NCBI GenBank assembly: GCA_039028895.1
Contig: JBCCHF010000004.1
Span: 1 to 64,000, forward strand
Reading direction: 5' to 3'
Origin: JAHDCJ01 sp039028895
GTDB taxonomy: Bacteria; Bacteroidota; Bacteroidia; Chitinophagales; Saprospiraceae
Length of the DNA: 64,000 nucleotides
Shown: positions 17,055-26,539 of the stretch, one piece after another
How positions within the stretch are numbered: position 1 is the stretch's first letter
Layout: each line of letters starts with the position of its first letter
The notes under the pieces: model-generated
What the model saw: the letters and a program-made list of their open reading frames with translations, nothing else
What the model was told of the DNA's origin: nothing
Databases searched by the model: none
Translations under genes and position numbers: made by a program

Positions 17055-18260
17055 TTACTCTTCTTCCTCAGAAGATCCTTCTTCCAGTTTTTCAAGACCT
17101 GTTAAATTTTCCTTGTTTTCTGCTGATCCTGTATCGGTTTCTTCGGTTTTCTTTTCAGCATCTTTAGGAGGTTTAGGTTTTTCTTCTTCGACTTTGGCTT
17201 TGGTAGCTTCTTTGGCTTTAAGCTGTTCGAGCTGTTTCTCAAGTTGGGTTTTTGTGGCATTCATATCGCTGAACTTCTCTTCTTTGGACCTGATTCGTTC
17301 GTTGATCATCTGTACCTTGGCTTCGCGAATCTGGGTTTCCAGTTGGCCGGCACCAGAATCGTCTATTTTATTCTGCTGAAACTTGAGTTCGTCTTTATCG
17401 CGGGAGATCGAATTTTCCATTTTCTTGATCGCGTTGAGCAATCCTTTATAACGGCGGTTCAGCCTGTCGAGTTGGGAATTACTGCCAACTGCTTCTGGGC
17501 CAAAACGTTTGATCTTAACTTCTTTAAAAGCGTTATCGATGCGTTCCCACATTTTGGTACGGAGATCGCGGGTGAGTTTTTCCTTCCGGAAACCTCTCTG
17601 AATGTTTTTAAGTTCTTCGAAAACCCTTCCGAGATTATCGTCTGACTTGATCCGTTGATCAATATCATTCATGGTTTTCTCATATTTTTCATATATCCCT
17701 AGCGCTTGAGAATGAAATTCTTCATTCAAAACGGCATTAAGTTCTTTCATGCGAGAGAACAGCTTATTGGTCTGATCGCGCAAAGAGTCTGCATGGTGCC
17801 TTGAAAGATTACGCTCACGCACCTGTTCGCGCACCTTATCCCAAAAACCTTTAAGTGTTTCCCACAAGGCAGAGTCATAGCTTTTCAATTCATTAACCTT
17901 ATCGCGCAGGTCATCCAGTTCACCCTGGTAAACGCGATACAGTTTAGACGAAAGTACGACGAAGTGCCACTCCGTTTTCGCCCTGTTAATGAGATCTGAT
18001 TTATCGGTTTTAATATGTTCAGGTAGGATTGATTCAGAAATGGTCAATTCCATCTCATGGTGTTCGTAACCTGATTCGGGGAATGCAGTTTCTTTTCCTT
18101 CTCGCCATTCGAACAGGAGTCGATTATGCAAATCCATTGAAGCATCTTCTCCTTTAAATGTCCAAACATCAACCTGGTTGTCTTCGGCTCTGAGTTGCAG
18201 AGCAATCAAAATCTTATTGTCTTCGGCGTCAGCGCCCCACAGTACTAATTTAGTCTTCAT
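17055..18260 (-). CDS. DUF349-like coiled-coil protein
   Basis: This 401-residue cytoplasmic protein has no signal peptide. After a beta-rich 80-residue start, residues about 115-330 are almost wholly helical with heptad character. They include DUF349-like blocks (LWETLKGFWDKVREQ; RTKMWERIDNAFKEVK). The last 60 residues are a highly charged Lys/Glu/Pro tail ending in SSEEEE. DUF349 proteins are common in Bacteroidota and of unsettled function. The N-terminal domain (KLVLWGADAEDNKILIAL) appears specific to this lineage. Monocistronic, convergent with the membrane protein on the left. Confidence 0.8.
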   Translation of the reverse strand: MKTKLVLWGADAEDNKILIALQLRAEDNQVDVWTFKGEDASMDLHNRLLFEWREGKETAFPESGYEHHEMELTISESILPEHIKTDKSDLINRAKTEWHFVVLSSKLYRVYQGELDDLRDKVNELKSYDSALWETLKGFWDKVREQVRERNLSRHHADSLRDQTNKLFSRMKELNAVLNEEFHSQALGIYEKYEKTMNDIDQRIKSDDNLGRVFEELKNIQRGFRKEKLTRDLRTKMWERIDNAFKEVKIKRFGPEAVGSNSQLDRLNRRYKGLLNAIKKMENSISRDKDELKFQQNKIDDSGAGQLETQIREAKVQMINERIRSKEEKFSDMNATKTQLEKQLEQLKAKEATKAKVEEEKPKPPKDAEKKTEETDTGSAENKENLTGLEKLEEGSSEEEE

Positions 18261-18480
18261 AATCCATTAGGTTTGATAGCTGTTCGTAATCTCTTGCAGA
18301 TCCATACATGTTTTTCAATAAAACATGGGATATCCTGTATGCTCTTGTGTGTGTTTTAATGGGATTCTACAAAAAATACCCAGCCTGAATAATCCGCCAA
18401 TGGGTTGCAAAAATCTGGAGGGAACCTATCCAAGCTATTATAAAAATAGTAATTATTCGTCAACTATTCAGAAAGGATGA

Positions 18481-19473
18481 TCAAAGCATACTTTTTGATA
18501 GTAAATATTCTGCTATTTGTACCGCATTGGTAGCTGCACCTTTACGCAAATTATCTGCTACTATCCACATATTCAATGAATTGGGGGCAGACTCATCGCG
18601 ACGCAATCTGCCTACAAAAACCTCGTCGCGGTTGTGGGCTTCGCGAGGCATCGGGTATGCATTTGACCCTGGGTCATCGACCAGAACCAGCCCTTCTGTT
18701 TCAGAAAGCAGGCTTCTCACTTCCTCCATTTCAAAATCTTTTTCGAAGGTAATATTGACCGATTCTGAATGACCGCCTTGCACAGGTACCCTGACAGCAG
18801 TAGCTGTGATCATCAAACTGGCATCTTCAAGTATTTTTCTGGTTTCATTGACCAGTTTCATTTCTTCCCTGGTATAACCGTTTTCGAGAAAAACATCGCA
18901 ATGTGGAAGGACATTGGCAAATATTGGATGCGGATAAGCCATTTCTACTTCATTGGCTCCTGCCATTTCCATTTCATACTGGCGAACGGCTTTTACACCT
19001 GTTCCGGTAACGGATTGATAGGTAGAAATCACAAGACGGCTGATCGTATATTTTTCATGTAATGGTGCCAATGGAACGACCATCTGAATTGTCGAACAAT
19101 TAGGATTGGCAATGATCTTGTCTTCTATGGTAAGAACGTGCGCATTCACCTCAGGCACTACAAGTTTTTTGGTAGGGTCCATCCTCCATGCTGAAGAATT
19201 GTCGACTACCGTCGTACCGACTTCCGAAAATTTTGGTGCCCATTCTTTTGAAACCGAGCCCCCAGCAGAAAAAATTGCCAGATCAGGCCGCTGATCCACA
19301 GCATCCTGCATACTTATGATCTTATAGCTTTGACCATTAAATTCTACGGTTTTGCCAACTGATCGCTCAGAAGCTACAGGCAAAAATTCCGTAACCGGAA
19401 AATTTCTTTCTTCCAATACTTTTCTCATTACTGCGCCAACAAGTCCGGTCACACCTACTACTGCTACTTTCAT
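18481..19473 (-). CDS. asd: Aspartate-semialdehyde dehydrogenase
   Basis: This 330-residue NADP enzyme reduces aspartyl phosphate to aspartate semialdehyde, the branch point for lysine/diaminopimelate, threonine and methionine. Seen are the nucleotide-binding VVGVTGLVGAVM at the start, the catalytic Cys C126 in NPNCSTIQ, and the acid-base His H235 in PVQGGHSESV. Normal length. It stands alone with its own promoter. It feeds the diaminopimelate used by MurE/MurF wall synthesis, although it is not in an operon with murF here. Confidence 0.96.
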   Translation of the reverse strand: MKVAVVGVTGLVGAVMRKVLEERNFPVTEFLPVASERSVGKTVEFNGQSYKIISMQDAVDQRPDLAIFSAGGSVSKEWAPKFSEVGTTVVDNSSAWRMDPTKKLVVPEVNAHVLTIEDKIIANPNCSTIQMVVPLAPLHEKYTISRLVISTYQSVTGTGVKAVRQYEMEMAGANEVEMAYPHPIFANVLPHCDVFLENGYTREEMKLVNETRKILEDASLMITATAVRVPVQGGHSESVNITFEKDFEMEEVRSLLSETEGLVLVDDPGSNAYPMPREAHNRDEVFVGRLRRDESAPNSLNMWIVADNLRKGAATNAVQIAEYLLSKSML

Positions 19474-19508
19474 CTTTGGTTTTGATATTTTGAATAGAAA
19501 ATAAGAGA

Positions 19509-19539
19509 CAAAGGTATAGGCTTTAATTCAATCAATCAA
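19509..19539 (-). promoter_or_regulatory. Promoter of asd
   Basis: On the minus strand TTG (19539-19537), 20 bases, then TACCTTTG (19516-19509). This fits the Bacteroidota consensus within one base of spacing, 36 bases before the ATG. Confidence 0.6.
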
Positions 19540-19606
19540 CAGAAAAAACATTTTGGTCATCAAACTTTAACCATTTTAATCCGAATTCTTCGTTATTTTT
19601 AAAGTC

Positions 19607-22600
19607 ATGAAGAAAACCTTACTCTCAATCTTTGCGATTGTCATGTTTTTTGGTGCATCCGCACAATTCGAAGATAATTTTGGAGATGGCAATTTCACCG
19701 ATGATCCTACCTGGCTGGGAGATACCGGGGTTTTTATCATAAATGCCACCAACGAGCTCCAACTGAACGATGTTGCAGGAGGTGTCTCTTTTCTCTATTC
19801 TGCAGTACCTCATGCCGACAGTACAGTTTGGGATTTTTATGTAAGGCTCGAATTTGCGCCCTCCACCAGCAACTTCGCAAGGGTTTACCTCAGTTCAGAT
19901 CAGGCAGATCTTGATGGCGACTTAAATGGTTATTTCCTTAAGATTGGCGGGGAAAGCGGTTCAACTGACAAACTAGAGTTGTTTAGGCAGGATGGGAGTT
20001 CAACGACTTCTTTGCTTACAGGAACAGAAGGTGGTGTTGGTAATGATCCAGCCGAAGCCCGCGTACGTCTAACTCGTGACAATAATGGCAATTGGGAACT
20101 ACTCGCAGATTATTCAGGCGGAAACACCCTGACATCGGAAGGAACTGTTTTTGATGACACCTACCCCTCTGGTGAATATTTCGGATTTCACTGTACATAT
20201 ACGACCACAAGGGCAGATAAATTCTTTTTTGACGACGTGATTGTCTCTCCAGTCTTTATGGATATGGAACCGCCAGTTTTCTCTTTTGTTGAAGCCGCTT
20301 CTTCTACTGAAATCGATATTACTTTTGACGAAGAAGTAGACATCTCTTCAGCCCAGATTTCTGCTAATTACGCTATTGACGGAGGACTTAACATTACCTC
20401 AGCTACGCTGGATGGTGGTGACCCTACTCTTGTGCATCTTGTAATCAGTCCGCCAATGACGAGTGGGCAAACTTATACCATATCAGCATCTGAGGTGGAA
20501 GATCTTAATGGGAATGCTATTCCTGGGGCCAATCCCCAACAGTCAACCTTTACTTTTTTCGACATCCTTGAACCGAGTGAATTTGACATCCTGATCAATG
20601 AGATGTTGCCAGATGACAATCCGTCTATTGGATTGCCTGAAGCAGAATTCATTGAATTGTACAACAACTCCAATTTTGCTTTTGAACTTGCCAACTTCAC
20701 CATTGAGCGGGTTAATCTTTCCTCCGGAAGCATGAAAGTAAGCACCCTTCCGGCAAAACTAATGCTGCCTCAAACCCATGTGATCCTTTGTACTTCTACC
20801 AATGCCGTTTTATTTGAGTCCTTTGCAGATGCTGAAAATATATTGGGACTTTCAAATTTCTCAAGCTTTTTGCCGAACACCGATGATGCATTATTTTCCT
20901 TGAAAAAGGCAGACGGCACTGTTATCCATGAAGTCAATTACTCAGCTTCTCTTTTTGCAGGAATGGACCCCAATGGTCTTACGCTTGAGTTGGTAAACCC
21001 TGAAGCAGCTTGTCTTGGCGCTGAAAACTGGCGGCCTTCGGTTGATCAGGACGGCGGCACTCCGGGTGCTGAAAATTCAGTTCTTGACCCTGGTTTTGGT
21101 AACATTCCACCTGCACTAACCGGCGTACTTCAATTATCTGATACGGAAATCTTGCTGTTATTCGACAAAAGTCTTGAAGCCAATCTTGCTGAGGATCCTG
21201 ATCAATATATTTTATCTGGCGGGCCCTCTGCCCTATCTCCTGATATGGCCAATTACGACCCTGTAGAAAACACGGTGTTGCTGACATTCGTAAACGCCTT
21301 CATCGATGGTACTGATTATACAATTATGATTTTGCCTGCAGTGCAGGATTGTCTTGGTAACGCCGTGTCTGATCCTGATTCAGGTGAATTTACATATGTA
21401 GAAACTTTACCTGCTGACAGATATGACATCATCATTAATGAGATTTATCCTGATCCGACACCATCAAACGGCCTTCCTGAAAAGGAATTCGTAGAACTTT
21501 TTAATCGAAGTGATAAAAACATCAATCTAAAGGATTTCATCCTTTCAGACAGAAGCGGACTGGTTTCACTACCAGACTTCATACTCGAACCAGGGGCATT
21601 TGTAATACTTTACGAGGCAGGTAATCCGGGGTACGGGATATATGGAGACACTATCGCACTGGAAGATTTTATTGGCCTGGGCAATGAATCAGATGACCTA
21701 ACATTAATTTCGAACCAGGGAACGGTAATTGATGCGGTCTTTTACGATATGTCATGGTACCAAAACACCTCAAAAGATGACGGTGGATGGACGATTGAAA
21801 GAGTTAATCCCAACAAGCCATGTGATGATCAAACCAACTGGAGAGCAGCTCTCGACCTGCCCGGAGGAACACCTGGAACTGTTAACTCAATAATCGAAAC
21901 CGACGCTGATGTCACCTTTCCTGACCTCATTAAAGCATTCCCGGTATCTGACTTTGAAGTGCGATTGACCTTTTCAGAAGCCATGTCTTCCGCAGACGCT
22001 TCCGATGTCAATAACTATTCATTCAGCGGGGATCTTGGTACGGCTGATTTCGCCTTTCTAGAACCACCTTCATACAATTCGGTGCTCATTAGTCTCAACA
22101 ACCCAATTATCATTGGGACGATTTATGAAGTAACTGTCAACGGCATTAATGATTGTGTTGGCAATGAAGTCGGGGTAATGAATACCGCCAGGTTTGCAGC
22201 AGCCGAGCAGGTTGAACCGGGTGACCTTATTATCAACGAGGTTTTATTCAACCCTTATGTTGGTGGTTCTGATTTTGTTGAAATTGTGAATGTTTCTGAA
22301 AAGGTCATTAATCTTAATGGTCTGATCATGGCCAATAGAGATGATGCTGGCAATATTAATCAAACGGCGCCGGTAGAAGGCGATTGTCTGCTTTTTCCTG
22401 GGGAGTATATGGTTTTTACACCTGATCCAGTCAATATTAAAACCCTGTATGCCACCACTAATCCAAATGGTTTCCTTGAAACCGGGCTTCCAACTTATTC
22501 GGATGCCGAAGGAGATGTCGTGTTGGCCAGGCCTGCATTAATTGGCAGTGAAGTAATTGACGAGTTCAGTTATCTTGATGACTATCACTACGAATTGCTG

Positions 22601-23065
22601 GATTTTGATGACGGTGTCTCATTGGAACGCATTCGTTTTGATGGAGAAAGCCAGGATCCTGCCAACTGGCATTCTGCAGCAGAAGATGTCGGATTTGCCA
22701 CACCAGCTTACGAAAACTCGCAGTTCTTTGGTAATCTTAATCCCATTGCCAGCTTGTTTGAAATACCCGATCCCTCTTTTTCCCCTGACAATGACGGATT
22801 CAAGGATTTTTTGCTTCTGCAATACGATCTTGACCAACCAGGCTATTTAGCCAACATTTGGATTTATGACGCAAAAGGAAGGAAAGTACATACCCTTGCC
22901 AGGAACGAATTGCTTGGCACTACAGGTACAAAACAGTGGGATGGCGTCACTGATGAAGGCACTAAGGCAAGGTTAGGCATTTACGTTATGTTTATTGAAG
23001 TTTTTGACCTTAACGGGAATGTATCGCGATTTAAAGAAACATTTGTAGTAGGCGGAAAGCTGTAA
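19607..23065 (+). CDS. Large secreted surface protein with three lamin-tail domains and Ig-like domains
   Basis: This 1152-residue protein has a signal peptide ending at ASAQ. A concanavalin-like N-terminal part (about residues 20-210) is followed by three repeats. Each pairs an SbsA-type Ig-like domain (for example residues 215-315) with a lamin-tail domain starting near 326, 606 and 872; these start as ILINEMLP, IIINEIYP and LIINEVLF. The end (from about 1060) is a FlgD-like Ig domain (SPDNDGFKDF then TKQWDGVTDEG and LGIYV). Such proteins are exported and probably mediate surface or matrix contacts. No classic type A sorting tail is visible, so the FlgD-like end may serve as signal or anchor (inference). 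The next gene begins 67 bases on, so the two may be co-transcribed. Confidence 0.85.
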   Translation: MKKTLLSIFAIVMFFGASAQFEDNFGDGNFTDDPTWLGDTGVFIINATNELQLNDVAGGVSFLYSAVPHADSTVWDFYVRLEFAPSTSNFARVYLSSDQADLDGDLNGYFLKIGGESGSTDKLELFRQDGSSTTSLLTGTEGGVGNDPAEARVRLTRDNNGNWELLADYSGGNTLTSEGTVFDDTYPSGEYFGFHCTYTTTRADKFFFDDVIVSPVFMDMEPPVFSFVEAASSTEIDITFDEEVDISSAQISANYAIDGGLNITSATLDGGDPTLVHLVISPPMTSGQTYTISASEVEDLNGNAIPGANPQQSTFTFFDILEPSEFDILINEMLPDDNPSIGLPEAEFIELYNNSNFAFELANFTIERVNLSSGSMKVSTLPAKLMLPQTHVILCTSTNAVLFESFADAENILGLSNFSSFLPNTDDALFSLKKADGTVIHEVNYSASLFAGMDPNGLTLELVNPEAACLGAENWRPSVDQDGGTPGAENSVLDPGFGNIPPALTGVLQLSDTEILLLFDKSLEANLAEDPDQYILSGGPSALSPDMANYDPVENTVLLTFVNAFIDGTDYTIMILPAVQDCLGNAVSDPDSGEFTYVETLPADRYDIIINEIYPDPTPSNGLPEKEFVELFNRSDKNINLKDFILSDRSGLVSLPDFILEPGAFVILYEAGNPGYGIYGDTIALEDFIGLGNESDDLTLISNQGTVIDAVFYDMSWYQNTSKDDGGWTIERVNPNKPCDDQTNWRAALDLPGGTPGTVNSIIETDADVTFPDLIKAFPVSDFEVRLTFSEAMSSADASDVNNYSFSGDLGTADFAFLEPPSYNSVLISLNNPIIIGTIYEVTVNGINDCVGNEVGVMNTARFAAAEQVEPGDLIINEVLFNPYVGGSDFVEIVNVSEKVINLNGLIMANRDDAGNINQTAPVEGDCLLFPGEYMVFTPDPVNIKTLYATTNPNGFLETGLPTYSDAEGDVVLARPALIGSEVIDEFSYLDDYHYELLDFDDGVSLERIRFDGESQDPANWHSAAEDVGFATPAYENSQFFGNLNPIASLFEIPDPSFSPDNDGFKDFLLLQYDLDQPGYLANIWIYDAKGRKVHTLARNELLGTTGTKQWDGVTDEGTKARLGIYVMFIEVFDLNGNVSRFKETFVVGGKL

Positions 23066-23132
23066 CTTTCCGTTCCTCCTGTTCGTTTTCATATATATAA
23101 CAACATAAGTATTGAAAAATAACTCCAATATC

Positions 23133-24773
23133 ATGAAAAGAACCTTACTCCTTCTCATTGCTCTTTCAGTTTATGTTCATCTAAATGCACAGCAAACCGG
23201 ATTAAGAGTGTACCAGATTTTACAAACAAATTGTGCAACAGCAAGCTGCCACACCGGCGCGGCTCAAGCAGGTGGACTTGATCTAGAAGGCACAGGCCCA
23301 AACGATTTGACTCGCCTGGCTTCCTTAAAAAGTAGCCTGGAATTTCAGGCACCGACAAACGCAACTGCGGCCAGCAACGGTAATTCTATTTTGTATCCCG
23401 GAAGGGTAGATAAAAGCTTCCTTTTCAGGAAGATTAACGAAGGTCTCGAACCGACATTGACCCTGGAAGCTGGTGAAATGCCTTCTCATGGAGATGCTGG
23501 CCTTACCGATGTTGAAAAAGAAATGATCCGTCAATGGATTCTTTGGGGGACACCGCTTACCACAGAAGTAGTGGAAGAATCTCTCCTTGAAACCTACTAT
23601 AATGTTGGAGGCTTACAGAGTTTTCCCTCTGGCCCACCTCCAGCACCAGACCCATCGGAGGGTATCCAGATAAAAATGGGACCGTTTTTCGTGCCTGATG
23701 TACCAAATGCCAATATTGAGGTCTTTCAGAAATACGAAATGGATTTCCCGAATGATGTGGAAGTAACCAGGGTTGAAACTTTTATGAGTAATTTTTCTCA
23801 TCATTTCATCCTTTATGATTACAACTCAGCTTCGGACGCCAGCGGGCAGAATCACGGGTTCCGTTTTAATCCGGATCATATTAATGTTGGTGTGGTGAAA
23901 GCCATCCAGGAACCTACCGACCTGAAACTTCCGCAGGGAGCAGCATTTTTCTGGGACCATGACCATGTGCTTGACTTCAACTCCCACTACATTAATTACG
24001 TAGGGAATGTGCCCTATGCAGCAGAAGTGTACCTTAACATTTATTACCAGGATGCCGGCAATGCAGCCCAGGAAATGCAAGCCCAGGTTTTGGCCAATAC
24101 TAATATTTGTGTAGCACCAAACGGCGATGAGACGGTCTTTGACCAGATTATCAACTACCCTTTCGGGGATGTTTTCGTTTGGGGCTTGATGGGCCACACC
24201 CATCAATTGGGAACTGGCTATAAGATTTGGTTGAGAGAAAGTTTCCAGCAATCTACTTTGATCTACGATGCTGCATGTCCTTTTGGTGAGCCTGGATGTG
24301 CATCTCCATATTTTGACTACCAGCATATCCCGATGCGCTATTATGAACCATTCTTACCAGTAACCATGAATTTCCAAAATGGGTTGATCCATGAAGCCAG
24401 TTATGTCAATAATGGCAACTCCACAGTTTGTTGGGGGCCGACCTCAGAGGATGAAATGATGGTAATGGTAATTATGTATATGAATGACACAACAGGTGTG
24501 ATTACCTCTACTGAGGAAATTTACAATCCACTACAAGAAGTCAAGGTTTATCCAAATCCAATGTCAGAGACATCCATTGTAGAGTTACCACCCGATGCGG
24601 GAACCGTTAATTTTGTGCTATACGACCTTATCGGCAGAGAATTAAGAAGGATTAATGACATCAACAGTCCAAGCTTTGCTATTGACAGACAGCAATTATT
24701 AAGTGGCATGTATATATACCGCTTGGAAAATGAGTATGGACAATTCACTAGTGGAAAGCTGATGGTGGAGTAG
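23133..24773 (+). CDS. Type IX-secreted protein with cytochrome-like and Cu-monooxygenase-like domains
   Basis: The start chosen is the ATG at 23133 (546 residues), giving a clean signal peptide MKRTLLLLIA...NAQ; an earlier TTG at 23112 is unlikely. Residues about 25-140 resemble the cytochrome-c-like domain of planctomycete-type proteins, but the haem motif is C34-x4-C39-H40 instead of CxxCH. The middle resembles the copper type II ascorbate-dependent monooxygenase C-terminal fold, with SHH, HDH, NSHY and GLMGHTHQLG as possible copper ligands. The last 75 residues are a type A sorting tail (VKVYPNPMS...GMYIYRL). Likely an outer-surface oxidoreductase; substrate unknown. A terminator follows. 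Confidence 0.8.
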   Translation: MKRTLLLLIALSVYVHLNAQQTGLRVYQILQTNCATASCHTGAAQAGGLDLEGTGPNDLTRLASLKSSLEFQAPTNATAASNGNSILYPGRVDKSFLFRKINEGLEPTLTLEAGEMPSHGDAGLTDVEKEMIRQWILWGTPLTTEVVEESLLETYYNVGGLQSFPSGPPPAPDPSEGIQIKMGPFFVPDVPNANIEVFQKYEMDFPNDVEVTRVETFMSNFSHHFILYDYNSASDASGQNHGFRFNPDHINVGVVKAIQEPTDLKLPQGAAFFWDHDHVLDFNSHYINYVGNVPYAAEVYLNIYYQDAGNAAQEMQAQVLANTNICVAPNGDETVFDQIINYPFGDVFVWGLMGHTHQLGTGYKIWLRESFQQSTLIYDAACPFGEPGCASPYFDYQHIPMRYYEPFLPVTMNFQNGLIHEASYVNNGNSTVCWGPTSEDEMMVMVIMYMNDTTGVITSTEEIYNPLQEVKVYPNPMSETSIVELPPDAGTVNFVLYDLIGRELRRINDINSPSFAIDRQQLLSGMYIYRLENEYGQFTSGKLMVE

Positions 24774-24825
24774 TTTGTGCTTTAAAAAAAGGAATAAACA
24801 TTAAACAAATTTTTGTCGCAATATG

Positions 24826-24857
24826 AAAAGGTCCCGTGACACCACGGGGCCTTTTTT
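24826..24857 (+). terminator. Intrinsic terminator after the monooxygenase-like gene
   Basis: An 11-bp GC-rich stem (AAGGTCCCGTG with CACGGGGCCTT) has an ACAC loop and a T-run, 53 bases after the stop. Confidence 0.9.
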
Positions 24858-25148
24858 ATTAAAAAAATGAAACTAAAAGCCATAAAGTTGCCGATCATAG
24901 GGCTTTATATGGTATTTTTTTAAAATTTAAATGTCACAAAAGCGATAAAATTCAACCCGCCTTTTTGCTTTTCATCTGCATTTTTAGAGCATAAACGCCA
25001 AATGGCGGCATGCCCGAAAAACCAGAAAATTCCTTTAACAGATTACCTATCTCCAAAGGTGATCTGTATTACAAATAAAAGGTGGTTTCAGACATGTATC
25101 AACTTGAGTTTTCATAGTGGGTTTATAGTTTGTTTTTTGTTTTTTGTC
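24858..25148 (+). other. Gene-free stretch between two terminators; possible small RNA
   Basis: No coding frame here is convincing. The stretch holds a 10-bp stem with one G-U pair (25041-25070, ACAGATTACC with GGTGATCTGT) and a CGCC...GGCG hairpin near 24995-25006. It ends at a strong intrinsic terminator although no gene precedes that terminator. This is what an independent small RNA would look like, but I cannot assign an RNA family and found no good promoter. Confidence 0.25.
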
Positions 25149-25183
25149 GAACCTCTGTTTTGAAGCAGAGGTTCCTTTTTTTT
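25149..25183 (+). terminator. Second intrinsic terminator, upstream of pdxH
   Basis: The stem AACCTCTG/CAGAGGTT is followed by CC and a run of eight T. It lies 290 bases after the previous terminator, with no gene between, and 24 bases before the pdxH start. It could end a small RNA or act as an attenuator. Confidence 0.8.
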
Positions 25184-25194
25184 ATCCCAACCCT

Positions 25195-25202
25195 TATCTT
25201 TG
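25195..25202 (+). promoter_or_regulatory. Possible -7 element of pdxH
   Basis: TATCTTTG matches TAnnTTTG and lies only 4 bases before the ATG, so a transcript from here would be leaderless or nearly so. No -33 TTG at the proper distance. Confidence 0.3.
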
Positions 25203-25206
25203 TGGT

Positions 25207-25863
25207 ATGAAAACATTCTCAGACAAACTCGCCTCCCTGAGAAAAGACTATATCGCCCATGTTCTTGATGTAGACCATGTTAGTGAAAGTCCTTTTGAGC
25301 AATTTAAAACTTGGTTTGATGAAGCATTGGAAACCATTGAGCACGAAGTCAATGTGATGACCCTTGCCTCAGCCAGCGTGGATGGAATACCTTCTGCCAG
25401 GATTGTTCTTTTAAAGGGATTTAATGAAAATGGTCTTTCATTCTTCACCAATTATGAAAGCCGGAAAGGCCAAGAACTCATTGAGAATCCATACGCATCA
25501 TTGGTTTTTTATTGGTACGAATTGGAAAGGCAAATTAGAATAGAGGGAAAGGTAGAAAAACTTAGTCCTGAAGAAAGCACCGCTTATTTCCAAAGCCGTC
25601 CAAAAGGAAGTCAGATAGGTGCCCACGCCTCTCCACAAAGCCAGGTAATAGAAAACAGAACTGTACTTGAGCAAAATGTAGAGCGCTTAAATGTCCGATT
25701 CGAAAATGATGACATGTTGCCCCGACCAGAACACTGGGGAGGGTTTAGATTGATTCCTAATCAATTTGAATTTTGGCAAGGCAGGCCAAGCAGGCTCCAT
25801 GATCGCATCAGGTATCGCCAACTGGAAAATGGAAAGTGGGTTATTGAGCGCTTGGCTCCTTAA
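25207..25863 (+). CDS. pdxH: Pyridoxine/pyridoxamine 5'-phosphate oxidase
   Basis: This FMN-dependent oxidase makes pyridoxal 5'-phosphate from pyridoxine or pyridoxamine phosphate. Starting at the ATG at 25207 it is 218 residues, the family's normal length. An upstream alternative start at 25144 would run through the terminator hairpin and is rejected. Family blocks are RIVLLKGFNENGLSFFTNY (FMN contacts), SRPKGSQIGAHAS, and the C-terminal signature FEFWQGRPSRLHDRI. The stop lies 3 bases from that of convergent tadA. Confidence 0.95.
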   Translation: MKTFSDKLASLRKDYIAHVLDVDHVSESPFEQFKTWFDEALETIEHEVNVMTLASASVDGIPSARIVLLKGFNENGLSFFTNYESRKGQELIENPYASLVFYWYELERQIRIEGKVEKLSPEESTAYFQSRPKGSQIGAHASPQSQVIENRTVLEQNVERLNVRFENDDMLPRPEHWGGFRLIPNQFEFWQGRPSRLHDRIRYRQLENGKWVIERLAP

Positions 25864-25866
25864 ACT

Positions 25867-26313
25867 TTACCGCCTTTTAGCTTCGAAAAATCGTTTCAGC
25901 AAATCCGCTGATTCGTATTCTAAAATTCCCCTGACGATTTGGGTTTTGGGATGTAAGACCTTTTCGCCCATTTTCGAATATCCCCTTTTGATATCAGCAG
26001 CGCCGAACACCAGTTTGCCGAGTTGCGACCAGTATAAGGCGCCGGCACACATCAGGCATGGTTCAAGAGTGACATAAAGTGTGCAGTCTGCCAGGTATTT
26101 ACTGCCCAGGTAATTTGATGCCCCCGTGATGGCTAAGATTTCCGCATGCGCAGTTACATCGGTTAGTAACTCTGTCTGGTTATGGGCCCTGGCTATGATG
26201 TTATTTCCAGACACGATTATGGCCCCAACCGGCACCTCTCCGGCATCAAAAGCCTTGTTGGCTTCTTTGAGCGCTTCCTTCATAAAATACTCGTCGGTAA
26301 ATATCTTCATCAT
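25867..26313 (-). CDS. tadA: tRNA-specific adenosine deaminase (TadA-type nucleoside deaminase)
   Basis: This 148-residue zinc deaminase has HAE at residues 56-58 and PCLMC with C86 and C89 as zinc ligands. The N-terminal MKEALKEANKAFDAGEVPVGAI block and the C-terminal GILEYESADLLKRFF block match TadA. It converts A34 to inosine in tRNA-Arg, so it is expected to be essential. A guanine deaminase of the same fold is possible but less likely given the length and C-terminus. Convergent with pdxH, which it nearly touches. Confidence 0.88.
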   Translation of the reverse strand: MMKIFTDEYFMKEALKEANKAFDAGEVPVGAIIVSGNNIIARAHNQTELLTDVTAHAEILAITGASNYLGSKYLADCTLYVTLEPCLMCAGALYWSQLGKLVFGAADIKRGYSKMGEKVLHPKTQIVRGILEYESADLLKRFFEAKRR

Positions 26314-26539
26314 TATTCAGGCCTTGATATTGATAGGAATAGAAAAAATTAAATCTACCAATGCTCTATGTTAATCCATAATTCAAAGACCTTAATATAA
26401 AAATTTCGTTATTCGTAGATGACATTACTACTATTGTATCACCATAAATAATTCCTGATCGAAGAAGATCTGGAAAAATTTAGGGTCAATAAGTGCAATT
26501 GCCTCTTTCGCTGCATTTTTAAATCATTAAACAGTAGTT

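Noticed and set aside
23112..23132. Upstream TTG start of the monooxygenase-like gene
   Set aside because: The ATG at 23133 gives a standard signal peptide; the extension would put polar residues in front of it.
25144..25206. Upstream extension of pdxH
   Set aside because: It would translate through a strong terminator hairpin; the ATG at 25207 gives the family's normal start and length.
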